From positions 1 to 27,370 of the forward strand of contig DAOVCL010000004.1 in the NCBI GenBank assembly GCA_030670005.1: 27,370 nt of DNA, in the 5' to 3' direction. Source of the stretch: Candidatus Zixiibacteriota bacterium. Lineage in GTDB: Bacteria; SM23-81; DAOVCL01. The notes below the pieces were generated by a model. The model had not been told where the DNA came from. It did no database searches and was given only the letters and a program-made list of their open reading frames with translations. Both the position numbers and the translations under genes were made by a program. Below are positions 7,803-15,641 of the stretch, one piece after another. The stretch's first letter is position 1. The number at the start of each line of letters is the position of its first letter.

Positions 7803-10427
7803 ATGACAGAGCTGACCCCAATGAGAGAACAGTATAAGAGGATTAAGGCCAAACACAAGGATGCCTTACTCTTCTTCAGGCTGGGAGACTTCTATGAGAT
7901 GTTTGACGAGGATGCTAAGCTCGCCTCCCACATCCTCGGCCTCACCCTTACCTCCCGCTCCCATGGAAAGGGTGGGAAAATCCCTCTGGCTGGTATTCCC
8001 TATCACGCTGCCGACAAGTATATAGCTAAGCTTCTGGCCAAGGGGTATAAGGTGGCCATATGTGAACAGGTGGAGGATCCCAAGAAGGCCAAAGGGGTGG
8101 TGAGGAGGGAGGTGGTGGAGGTGGTCACCCCAGGGACAACCACTCTAACCTCAACCCTAAAGGAGAAGAGCAGCAACTACCTCTTGGGACTGGTGGAGGG
8201 TAAATCTGGGTGGGGGATCTCCATCCTCGACCTCTCCACAGGCGATTTTCAGTTGGATGAGATTGGTTCCCAAGACCTGAAGGATGAGCTTCCCCTCATC
8301 AACCCCTCGGAGATTATCCTCCCTGAGACTCACCGGCCCGAAGGGCTGAAGGAGATTAAGGAATCCCTCCCCCAGACCACCATAACCCTTATGGAGGATT
8401 GGAAGTTCTCCTATGATGACTCCTATAGGCTTCTTTTGGCCCAATTTGGGGTAGCATCCCTGGAGGGCTTTGGCTGTGAGGGGATGGATCTGGGGATCAG
8501 GGCAGCCGGGGCGGTCTTGGCCTATGTAAAGGGAATGCAGTCGGCTCCCCTCTCCCACATCACTAAGCTCACCCCCAGAAACCGCAAGGATTATATGGCC
8601 TTGGATCCCTTCACCCTGCAGAACTTAGAGCTCATCGAGCCCCTGCGCGGGGGAGACCAGAGGGGGACCCTCCTTTATGTCTTAGACAAAACCCTTACCC
8701 CAATGGGGGGAAGGCTCCTCAGGGAATGGATAAAAAGACCCCTGTTGAAGGCCGAGCAGATCAGGGAGAGGCTGAATGGGGTGGAGGAGCTGGTGGAGGA
8801 TGCCCTCCTCAGGGGGAGGTTGAGGGGTCTTCTCAGGACGGTGCAGGATTTAGAGAGGCTCACTGGAAGGGTGGGTTGTGGTAAGGCAACCCCCAGGGAC
8901 CTGGTTGGGCTTAAGCTTTCCCTTCAGGCCCTGCCCCAGCTTAAGGCCGGGATTGGGGAGGCCAAGGCAGTTATCCTCCGGGACCTCTTCGCTCAGCTTG
9001 AGGACCTTTCCTCCATAAGGGATCTGATCGAAAGGGCCATAGTTGATGATCCCCCCCTTCTCCTTACCGAGGGGGGAATAATCAGGGAGGGATATGATCC
9101 CTCCTTGGATGAGCTGAGGGCGATAAGCAGGGATGGGAAGAGCTGGATAGCCAAGCTACAGGAGACCGAAAGAGCAAGGACAAAGATCCCCTCCCTTAAG
9201 GTCGGCTATAATCGGGTCTTCGGCTACTACATTGAGGTCACCAGGCCCCATCTCTCCAAGATCCCCCCTGATTATATGCGGCGGCAGACGATGACCAACG
9301 CCGAGAGGTTCATCACCCCCCAGCTCAAGGAGTATGAGGCCAAGGTGTTGGGGGCAGAGGAGAGGATGGGGGAGATGGAGTATGAGCTCTTTACCGAGAT
9401 AAGGACGAGGGTGGCCGAGGAGTGCCCCCGTATCCTGAAGATCGCCAGGGCATTGGCCATTTTGGACTGCCTCCTGGCCTTGGCCCAGGTGGCCTCTGAG
9501 AATGGCTACTGCAAGCCTCAAGTGGATGATGGGGAGGAGATCATCATCAGGGAGGGGAGGCATCCGGTGGTAGAGCGGCTCTTAGAGGAGGGGTTTGTCC
9601 CCAATGATTGTAGTCTAAACCGGGAGGACCACCAGATACTAATCATCACCGGCCCCAATATGGCCGGGAAGTCTACCTATCTGAGGCAGGTTGGCCTGAT
9701 TGTGCTTATGGCTCAGCTCGGCTCCTTTGTCCCCACCCAGGAGGCCAAGATTGGGGCCGTGGACAGGATATTCACCCGGGTGGGAGCTTCAGATATTCTG
9801 GCCAAGGGGCAGTCTACATTTCTGGTGGAGATGAATGAGACGGCAAACATCTTGCACAATGCCACCCCCCAGAGCCTCATCCTCCTGGATGAGATAGGGA
9901 GGGGGACGAGCACCTATGATGGGCTCTCCATCGCCTGGGCGGTGACCGAGGAGATCCACAACAACCCCAGGCTGGGGGCCAAGACCCTGTTTGCCACCCA
10001 TTATCATGAGCTCACCTCCTTAGCCGGCCTCCTCCCCCGGGTGAAGAACTACCAGGTGGCGGTGAGGGAATGGGGGGATAAGATCGTCTTTCTGCGAAAG
10101 ATAATCGAAGGGGGGTGCGATGACAGCTATGGCATCCAGGTGGCCAGGCTGGCCGGAATCCCGCAGGGGGTGATCGGCAGGGCCAAGGAGATACTGGCCA
10201 ACTTAGAGAATGGAGGAATGGGGATGCTGGACTTCGCCCAGGGGAAGAGTGCTCCTAAATTCCAGCCCACCCCCCAGCTCAGCCTATTTGCCTCCCTGCC
10301 CGATCCCATGCTGGAGGAGCTAAAGGTCCTGGATCTGGACTCGATGACCCCCCTGGAGGCCCTGAACAAGCTGGCTGAACTGGTGAAGAAAGCTCGTAGG
10401 GACAGACCTTCAGGTCTGTCCGCATGA
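7803..10427 (+). CDS. mutS: DNA mismatch repair ATPase MutS
   Basis: MutS recognises mismatches and recruits MutL. The 874-residue product has the N-terminal mismatch-binding domain with the F-x-E motif in GDFYEMF. Connector, core and clamp domains follow. The ATPase domain has Walker A GPNMAGKST at residues 617-625 and a Walker B LILLDEIGRG. The helix-turn-helix dimer region is near the end. The start gives the conserved MREQYKRIK N-terminus, but no Shine-Dalgarno is present because the terminator hairpin fills the upstream gap. The last nine codons lie in a perfect hairpin repeat (10400-10421), so the C-terminus RDRPSGLSA is repeat-derived. Normal length otherwise; functional MutS is expected. 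Confidence 0.96.
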   Translation: MTELTPMREQYKRIKAKHKDALLFFRLGDFYEMFDEDAKLASHILGLTLTSRSHGKGGKIPLAGIPYHAADKYIAKLLAKGYKVAICEQVEDPKKAKGVVRREVVEVVTPGTTTLTSTLKEKSSNYLLGLVEGKSGWGISILDLSTGDFQLDEIGSQDLKDELPLINPSEIILPETHRPEGLKEIKESLPQTTITLMEDWKFSYDDSYRLLLAQFGVASLEGFGCEGMDLGIRAAGAVLAYVKGMQSAPLSHITKLTPRNRKDYMALDPFTLQNLELIEPLRGGDQRGTLLYVLDKTLTPMGGRLLREWIKRPLLKAEQIRERLNGVEELVEDALLRGRLRGLLRTVQDLERLTGRVGCGKATPRDLVGLKLSLQALPQLKAGIGEAKAVILRDLFAQLEDLSSIRDLIERAIVDDPPLLLTEGGIIREGYDPSLDELRAISRDGKSWIAKLQETERARTKIPSLKVGYNRVFGYYIEVTRPHLSKIPPDYMRRQTMTNAERFITPQLKEYEAKVLGAEERMGEMEYELFTEIRTRVAEECPRILKIARALAILDCLLALAQVASENGYCKPQVDDGEEIIIREGRHPVVERLLEEGFVPNDCSLNREDHQILIITGPNMAGKSTYLRQVGLIVLMAQLGSFVPTQEAKIGAVDRIFTRVGASDILAKGQSTFLVEMNETANILHNATPQSLILLDEIGRGTSTYDGLSIAWAVTEEIHNNPRLGAKTLFATHYHELTSLAGLLPRVKNYQVAVREWGDKIVFLRKIIEGGCDDSYGIQVARLAGIPQGVIGRAKEILANLENGGMGMLDFAQGKSAPKFQPTPQLSLFASLPDPMLEELKVLDLDSMTPLEALNKLAELVKKARRDRPSGLSA

Positions 10428-10720
10428 TGGCCTCGTCGGGGCTCTGCCCTGACAGGAAACAAAGGTGGCAGCAAGAGCCGTCAGATGCCCTCATCTGACG
10501 GCAAAGGTAGGGTGGCAGGGTAGGACTTTTGCTACCTCAGAACGGATCATTCTACCGCACTTTAGTGCAGGGTTTAGGCCAATGGCGAAAAGTAGCCGCA
10601 ACCTTTAGGTTGCGATGGGGCGCAGACTGAAGTCTGCGACTAACTGTCTTCATAAGGCAAGATGAGAAACCAGAGATAACAGAACCCTGTTCTGCCACGG
10701 TCAGATCAGGGGATCTGACC
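10400..10720. repeat. Cluster of short perfect hairpin repeats after mutS
   Basis: The gap 10428-10781 has no gene but at least six hairpins. 10400-10421 pairs GGACAGACC with GGTCTGTCC. 10477-10502 pairs GCCGTCAGATG with CATCTGACGGC. 10557-10568 is GCACTTTAGTGC. 10597-10614 is CGCAACCTTTAGGTTGCG. 10621-10638 is CGCAGACTGAAGTCTGCG. 10699-10720 pairs GGTCAGATC with GATCTGACC. Loops are 2-4 nt, several with a CTTNAG or CTGAAG centre. The linker text (GGGCTCTGCCCTGAC at 10439-10453) recurs after the methyltransferase. None has a T-run, although the 11-bp hairpin at 10477 could help end mutS transcripts. Confidence 0.8.
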
Positions 10721-10781
10721 GCCCAACTATTGGTCATTCAAAACAACTGTATGAGCTCTTATGAATGGCTAAAGGTCTCCA

Positions 10782-11540
10782 TTGTTAAATCCGGCTTCAT
10801 ACTATAGATCCATAGCCTCCCGATATGATGCCTTCAGGCAATGGGGAAATTCAGTTGCCTCTAAGGTAGTCAAAGTCGGTGAGATCTCCTATGGGATGAA
10901 GGTTCTCGATATAGGCTGTGGCACCGGAAATCTCATCTCAGCAGTTAAGAATATCTCAGGTTGCAATGCCTATGGTATTGACCTCTCCTTAGAAATGCTT
11001 GATGTTGCCAAAAAAAAGATTGCAAATGGCATTTTTGTAAAGGGCAATGTAGGCGCTATTCCATTCGCCAATTGCTCCTTTAGCTGCGTTATAGGGGCCT
11101 TTTTCCTCCACCTGGTAAGTAGAGGAGATCGTGAAATTGTTGTCAAAGAATGTTATCGAGTGCTCTCCAGGGGACGCTTGCTAATTTTGTCATTGTCCTA
11201 TAAGCAGATTGAAAAAAGCATCTATAGTAGATTCTTCCCTGAGATAATCGGGATAGAGAAAAACAGGAGATTTTCAGACATACCCGAGATTGAAAATTGG
11301 CTGTGGAATTGTGGCTTTATCCAGGTTAAGTCCGAAACTATCCAGGATGAACCAATAAAAATAGATAAACAGTTCTTCTCCTCGGTTAAGAACAAGGTGA
11401 TTTCAAGTTTGGCTCTGATAAGTCCTCAAGCATTTGTCAGAGGATTAAGGAGATTGCGCGGATTTTTAGATGAAAAAGGCGATGAAGAGAGGATATGCGA
11501 TCAATCCATTACCCTTGTTTATGGTGAAAAACAGTTGTAA
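10782..11540 (+). CDS. Class I SAM-dependent methyltransferase
   Basis: A soluble 252-residue methyltransferase of the UbiE/Methyltransf_11 type. Motif I VLDIGCGTGN is at residues 41-50. The acidic loop GIDLSLEML follows near 65-73, and the post-motif VLSRGRLLILS strand near 126-136. The substrate cannot be read from the sequence. It starts at TTG 10782; upstream in-frame ATG 10761 is followed at once by a stop. The gene is flanked on both sides by hairpin-repeat clusters and is less rich in AGG codons than its neighbours. It may therefore be an acquired single gene. It is not recognisable as a named enzyme. Confidence 0.85.
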   Translation: MLNPASYYRSIASRYDAFRQWGNSVASKVVKVGEISYGMKVLDIGCGTGNLISAVKNISGCNAYGIDLSLEMLDVAKKKIANGIFVKGNVGAIPFANCSFSCVIGAFFLHLVSRGDREIVVKECYRVLSRGRLLILSLSYKQIEKSIYSRFFPEIIGIEKNRRFSDIPEIENWLWNCGFIQVKSETIQDEPIKIDKQFFSSVKNKVISSLALISPQAFVRGLRRLRGFLDEKGDEERICDQSITLVYGEKQL

Positions 11541-11552
11541 CTAGCGCTGTTA

Positions 11553-11666
11553 GGGCTCTGCCCTGACGAGAAACCAGAGGTGGCAGAACCCCGTTCTGTC
11601 ACCCATAGTAGGGACAGGGCCTTAGCCCTGTCCGAAGAGATCGGACAGACCTGAAGGTCTGTTCCT
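11553..11666. repeat. Hairpin repeat cluster between methyltransferase and repeat protein
   Basis: The linker GGGCTCTGCCCTGAC is repeated from 10439-10453. CAGAACCCCGTTCTG (11585-11599) resembles text at 10680-10694. Perfect hairpin 11612-11633 pairs GGACAGGGC with GCCCTGTCC. Hairpin 11643-11666 is the mutS-end element again with an inverted loop (TGAA instead of TTCA). No gene is present in 11541-11704. Confidence 0.75.
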
Positions 11667-11704
11667 ACCGATGGTGGGCTTAAAAGCCTAAGGAGGTGGG
11701 AAAG

Positions 11705-14614
11705 ATGTGTAAGATAAGTCTTGCATTTTTAGTTGCATCTCTGTTCTCTCTGGGAGCGGCGGATTTCTGCCTTGCCCAGTTCAGGCTGGTGGATGGCAAG
11801 AGAGGTTTTCCTCACCATAGGTTTGAGAGGTCTAAAGGTTATCGGGTTCCCATTTCTCTGCCAGACGGGAGAGTGCTAAGGCCAGAGGAGGCGAAGACGA
11901 TTTTGGGGATTATCAAAAACGACTTTCTGGTCAATGACGACACAACGGGTGGATGTTCGCAGTGGTACCCTGTCGTTGCTATGGATTTAGGTGGCGATTT
12001 CGTTATCTGTTGGCAAGATGAGCGTAATGGTGGCTGGGGCAATCCTGACATCTATGGCCAGTGGTATAGCAGTTCGGGTAACACACAGGGCACAAATTTC
12101 AGGGTGAACGATGATGTAGGGACAAGTTCTCAAAAGTATCCCTCGATAGCAACGGATGCGGATGGTGATTTTGTCATCTGTTGGCAAGATTATCGCAACG
12201 GAGGTTGGGATATCTATGCCCAACGGTATAGCAGCTCAGGTGACGCACAGAGCACAAATTTCAGGGTGAACGATGATGTGGGGACTAATGGTCAATTATA
12301 TTCCTCGATAGCAATGGATGCGGATGGCGATTTTGTCATCGGTTGGCAGGATTATCGCAACGGAGATTGGGATATCTATGCACAGCGGTATAGCAGCTCA
12401 GGTGACACACAGGGCACAAATTTCAGGGTTAATGATGATATGGGGACAAGCATTCAAGGGTCTCCCTCGGTATCAATGGATGTGGATGGTGATTTCGTCA
12501 TCTGTTGGGAGGATAGTCGGAAATTTTTCTACAATCCTGATATCTATGCCCAACGGTATAGCAGCTCAGGTGACACACAGGGCACAAATTTCCGGGTAAA
12601 CGATGATGTGGGGACAAGTTGGCAGGAAGACCCCTCGGTATCAATGGATGCGGATGGCAATTTCGTCATCTGTTGGGAAGATAAGCGTAACGGAGACTGG
12701 GATATCTATGCACAGCGGTATAGCAGCTCAGGTGACACACAGGACACAAATTTCAGGGTTAATGATGATATGGGGACAAGCATTCAAGGGTCTCCCTCGG
12801 TATCAATGGATGTGGATGGTGATTTCGTCGTCTGTTGGCAAGATGGGCGCAACGGTAACCGGGACATCTATGCCCAGCGGTATAGGAGTTCGGGTGATAC
12901 ATCAGGCGCAAATTTCCGGGTAAACGATGATATCGGGACAGCTTATCAAGGGTTTCCCTCGATAGCAGTGGATGTGGATGGTGATTTCGTCATCTGTTGG
13001 CAAGATGGGCGCAATGGCAACTATTATGACATCTATGCCCAACTGTATGGCAGTTCGGGTGATACATCGGGCACAAATTTCCGGGTAAACGATATCGGGA
13101 CAAGTGATCAATGGTTTCCCTCGATAGTAATGGATGTGGATGGTGATTTCGTCATCTGTTGGCAAGATGGGCGCAATGATAATAGGAATCCTGACATCTA
13201 TGGCCAGCGGTATAGCAGTTTGGGTGACACACTGGGGGTAAATTTCCGGGTAAACGATGACGTCGGGACAAGTGATCAATGGTATCCCTCGATAGCAATG
13301 GATGGGGATGGTGATTTCATCATCTGTTGGCAAGATGAGCGCAACGGTGATAGGTATCCTCACATCTATGGGCAGCGGTATAACAGTTTGGGTGATACAT
13401 TGGGGGCAAATTTCCGGGTGAACGATGACGCCGGGACAAGTGGTCAAGGATCTCCCTCTCTGGCAATGGATGGGGATGGTGATTTCGTCATCTGCTGGGT
13501 AGATGACCGCAACGATTGCTGGGGGGATATCTATGCACAGCGGTATAGCAGTTCAGGCGATACACTGGGCGCAAATTTTAAAGTGGACGATGATGTCGGA
13601 TCAAGTTGTCAATGCTGGCCCTCGATAGCGATGGATGCAGGTGGTGATTTTGTCATCTGCTGGTATGATTGTCGCAACGATAACCCTGACATCTATGCCC
13701 AGCGGTATAGCAGTTTGGGTAATACATTGGGGGTAAATTTCAGGGTAAACGATGATGCCGGGACAAGTGATCGGGGCTGGCCCTCGATATCAATAGATGG
13801 GGATGGCAATTTCGTCATCTGCTGGCATGATTATCGCAACGGTGACGCGGACATCTATGCCCAGCGGTATAGCAGTTTGGGTGATACATTGGGGGCAAAT
13901 TTCAGGGTGAACGATGATGCCGGGACAAATGATCAACGGTATCCCTCGATAGCGTTAGATGGGGATGGCAATTTCGTCATCTGTTGGCATGATTATCGCA
14001 ACGGTAACGCGGACATCTATGCCCAAAGATACCATTCTGATGGCACACCATTGGGAACAACCTACTTGGTCAATCAGAGGCCAGATGTCTCCAATCTACA
14101 TCAATGGCATCCCTCAGTAGCGCTTAGCGAGGATCGGATCACCTTTGCCTGGATGGATGGTCGCAGGTCTAAGGGTTGGGATATCTATGCTAAGGTTGTC
14201 ACCTGGGATTGGGATAAGGTGGATGAGCCGGGGGATGATGATCTCGGTCTACCCAAGGATTTTGCCCTGTCCCAGAACTATCCGAATCCGTTCAATGCAA
14301 CAACCGTTATTCGTTACTCGTTGATCGTAGATCGTCCCATCCGCACCACCCTTAAGAATTACTCGTACTCGGGGGAGGGGAGTTCACGATCTACGAACAC
14401 GATACACGTTAGTTTGAAGATTTACAACATCCTGGGGCAGGAGGTAAAGACCTTGGTGGATAAGGAGCAACCTGCGAGCAACTATCGGATTCTGTGGGAT
14501 GGTCGGGATAGTTCGGGCAAGGATGTCTCCAGCGGGGTCTATTTCTACAGGTTGAAAGTAGAAGGTCAAAGGTTAAAGGTGGAGAAGACCAAGAAGATGG
14601 TGCTGATCAGATAG
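11705..14614 (+). CDS. Secreted 14-repeat protein with type IX sorting tail
   Basis: A predicted secreted or surface protein of 969 residues from the ATG at 11705, which has AGGAGG 8 nt upstream; the GTG at 11696 overlaps that site and is rejected. The signal peptide covers about residues 1-24. Fourteen units of about 54 residues follow, each with the frame NFRVNDD-x-GTS, PSIAMD-x-DGDFVICWQD-x-RNG and DIYAQRYSSSGD. The first and last units are degenerate. The C-terminal domain (FALSQNYPNPFNATTVIRY, then LKIYNILGQEVKTL and SGVYFYRL) matches the Por/FlgD-like tail used for type IX export. The repeats look like beta-propeller blades, but binding or enzymatic activity cannot be assigned. About 28 residues are inserted inside the tail (14320-14405). 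Stands alone between repeat clusters. Confidence 0.87.
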   Translation: MCKISLAFLVASLFSLGAADFCLAQFRLVDGKRGFPHHRFERSKGYRVPISLPDGRVLRPEEAKTILGIIKNDFLVNDDTTGGCSQWYPVVAMDLGGDFVICWQDERNGGWGNPDIYGQWYSSSGNTQGTNFRVNDDVGTSSQKYPSIATDADGDFVICWQDYRNGGWDIYAQRYSSSGDAQSTNFRVNDDVGTNGQLYSSIAMDADGDFVIGWQDYRNGDWDIYAQRYSSSGDTQGTNFRVNDDMGTSIQGSPSVSMDVDGDFVICWEDSRKFFYNPDIYAQRYSSSGDTQGTNFRVNDDVGTSWQEDPSVSMDADGNFVICWEDKRNGDWDIYAQRYSSSGDTQDTNFRVNDDMGTSIQGSPSVSMDVDGDFVVCWQDGRNGNRDIYAQRYRSSGDTSGANFRVNDDIGTAYQGFPSIAVDVDGDFVICWQDGRNGNYYDIYAQLYGSSGDTSGTNFRVNDIGTSDQWFPSIVMDVDGDFVICWQDGRNDNRNPDIYGQRYSSLGDTLGVNFRVNDDVGTSDQWYPSIAMDGDGDFIICWQDERNGDRYPHIYGQRYNSLGDTLGANFRVNDDAGTSGQGSPSLAMDGDGDFVICWVDDRNDCWGDIYAQRYSSSGDTLGANFKVDDDVGSSCQCWPSIAMDAGGDFVICWYDCRNDNPDIYAQRYSSLGNTLGVNFRVNDDAGTSDRGWPSISIDGDGNFVICWHDYRNGDADIYAQRYSSLGDTLGANFRVNDDAGTNDQRYPSIALDGDGNFVICWHDYRNGNADIYAQRYHSDGTPLGTTYLVNQRPDVSNLHQWHPSVALSEDRITFAWMDGRRSKGWDIYAKVVTWDWDKVDEPGDDDLGLPKDFALSQNYPNPFNATTVIRYSLIVDRPIRTTLKNYSYSGEGSSRSTNTIHVSLKIYNILGQEVKTLVDKEQPASNYRILWDGRDSSGKDVSSGVYFYRLKVEGQRLKVEKTKKMVLIR
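12361..12838. repeat. Recent two-unit duplication inside the repeat protein
   Basis: The stretch 12361-12508 recurs at 12691-12838, an offset of 330 nt (two repeat units), with about three differences in 148 bases. Other units have diverged much more. This points to a recent unequal exchange within the gene. Confidence 0.8.
14320..14405. repeat. In-frame inverted-repeat insertion in the sorting tail
   Basis: TCGTAGATCGT (14325-14335) and ACGATCTACGA (14386-14396) are a perfect 11-bp inverted pair. They bracket 50 bases within the C-terminal sorting domain, between the RYSL strand and VSLKIYN. The insert adds about 28 codons without breaking the frame. A second small in-frame duplication, RLKVE-GQ-RLKVE, lies at 14550-14585. 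Confidence 0.65.
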
Positions 14615-14665
14615 AGATAGAGATGAGAGACCGCCCCACATTGCCCTGAGGGTATATTCAATGAC

Positions 14666-14688
14666 GTAGCGGAACTCTGTTCTGCTAC
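14666..14688. repeat. Hairpin repeat between repeat protein and trmO
   Basis: GTAGCGGAAC pairs with GTTCTGCTAC around TCT with one mismatch. The GAACTCTGTTCTG text and the following GGGGATCTGACAG echo the hairpin clusters at 10680-10720 and 11585-11599. Confidence 0.65.
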
Positions 14689-14729
14689 CCATAGCTTAGG
14701 GGATCTGACAGCTCAAAAAAGCGGGAAAA

Positions 14730-15191
14730 ATGAGTTCAGATAGAACTGCAAACTGTTTCACCCTAAAACCGATAGGGATTGTTCATTCGGGTATTCGAAC
14801 GACTGAACAGATCGGGGATTCAGGAAAGGCCAGGGGGGAGATCGAGATCTACCCGGAGTATGAGCCGGGGCTGAAGGATATTGATGGCTTCTCCCATCTC
14901 TTTGTCATCTGGGGATTCCACCTCTCCGAAGGGGATAAGCTTACCGCTCATCCACCTTATTACCCCTACCGAGAAAGGGGGGTGTTTGCCACCAGAAGCC
15001 CCCATCGTCCCAACCGTTTGGGCCTTACCATAGTGAGGCTGCTGAGAAGGAAGGGCGGGTTCCTTCAGGTTAAAGGTTTGGATATGGCCGAGGGGAGCCC
15101 GGTCTTTGACCTCAAGCCTTATACCTCCAGGGATCAGAAACTCGAGGCCAAGTTTGGCTGGTTGGATAGCGTAGAGGGAGAGACAACTTAG
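14730..15191 (+). CDS. trmO: TrmO-like tRNA t6A37 N6-methyltransferase (TsaA domain)
   Basis: TrmO methylates N6 of t6A37 (giving m6t6A) in threonine tRNAs using SAM. The 153-residue product is essentially the TsaA/UPF0066 domain. It opens with LKPIGIVHS, has GFSHLFVIWGFH near residues 53-64, then the conserved GVFATRSPHRPNRLGLT and a final VFDLKPYT. E. coli TrmO is longer because of an extra C-terminal domain that is absent here, as in many other bacterial and archaeal homologues. The ATG at 14730 gives the canonical N-terminus; the ribosome site is weak. The next gene begins 31 nt after the stop. Confidence 0.9.
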   Translation: MSSDRTANCFTLKPIGIVHSGIRTTEQIGDSGKARGEIEIYPEYEPGLKDIDGFSHLFVIWGFHLSEGDKLTAHPPYYPYRERGVFATRSPHRPNRLGLTIVRLLRRKGGFLQVKGLDMAEGSPVFDLKPYTSRDQKLEAKFGWLDSVEGETT

Positions 15192-15192
15192 A

Positions 15193-15624
15193 TATTGCAA
15201 ATTGAAAATTGGAAATTTTAAAATGGAAGATAAGGCTAATCAAATATCAGAGCGATTGCTTGATTATGGTGTTGCCATCATCAAAATCTGCGCCAGATTA
15301 AATAAAACGGTAATCGGTAAGCATATAGGGAATCAATTGTTGCGTTCAGGGACATCTGTTGGTGCCAATTATGAGGAAGCTCGAGGTGCTCAAAGCAGAG
15401 CAGATTTTATCCACAAACTGCAGATTGTTCTGAAAGAAATACGGGAATCAATGTATTGGCTAAAACTAATCCAACGTTCCCAAATTTTGAGAGGAGCAGA
15501 GTTCGAAGAAGCCATAAAGGAGACTGAGCGAATTAGTAAGATTATTGGAAAATCGGTAATAACAGCGAAGAAAGGACGATGAGCAAATTTCAAATTTGAT
15601 ATTTACAACTTTCAATTTACAATC
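15193..15624. repeat. Imperfect inverted-repeat flanks around the S23 gene
   Basis: Bases 15193-15216 and the reverse complement of 15601-15624 match at 20 of 24 positions (core AAATTGAAA). They bracket only the four-helix-bundle gene. The flanks are AT-rich, so some of the match could come from low complexity. Confidence 0.5.
15223..15582 (+). CDS. Four-helix-bundle protein (S23 / 23S rRNA intervening-sequence family)
   Basis: A 119-residue protein of the family first found encoded in intervening sequences of 23S rRNA (TIGR02436). The hallmark GNQLLRSGTSVGANYEEA lies at about residues 36-53, followed by SRADFIHKLQIVLKE and the ESMYWLKLI helix. The fold is a four-helix bundle related to the Avd accessory protein of diversity-generating retroelements. 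The cellular role is not established. I use the ATG at 15223; TTG 15202 adds seven residues derived from the AT-rich flank. No rRNA or reverse transcriptase is near, so this is a stand-alone copy. Inverted AT-rich flanks surround it. Confidence 0.9.
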   Translation: MEDKANQISERLLDYGVAIIKICARLNKTVIGKHIGNQLLRSGTSVGANYEEARGAQSRADFIHKLQIVLKEIRESMYWLKLIQRSQILRGAEFEEAIKETERISKIIGKSVITAKKGR

Positions 15625-15641
15625 TTGAGGGGAGAGGAGAA

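Noticed and set aside
10400..10720. CRISPR array in the mutS-methyltransferase gap
   Set aside because: The repeats are palindromes of differing sequence and uneven spacing, not identical direct repeats with unique spacers, and no cas gene is present.
12318..13447. Alternative open frames on both strands across the repeat protein
   Set aside because: They follow from the periodic repeat DNA (the same peptide reappears each 162-bp unit) and have no domains or ribosome sites.
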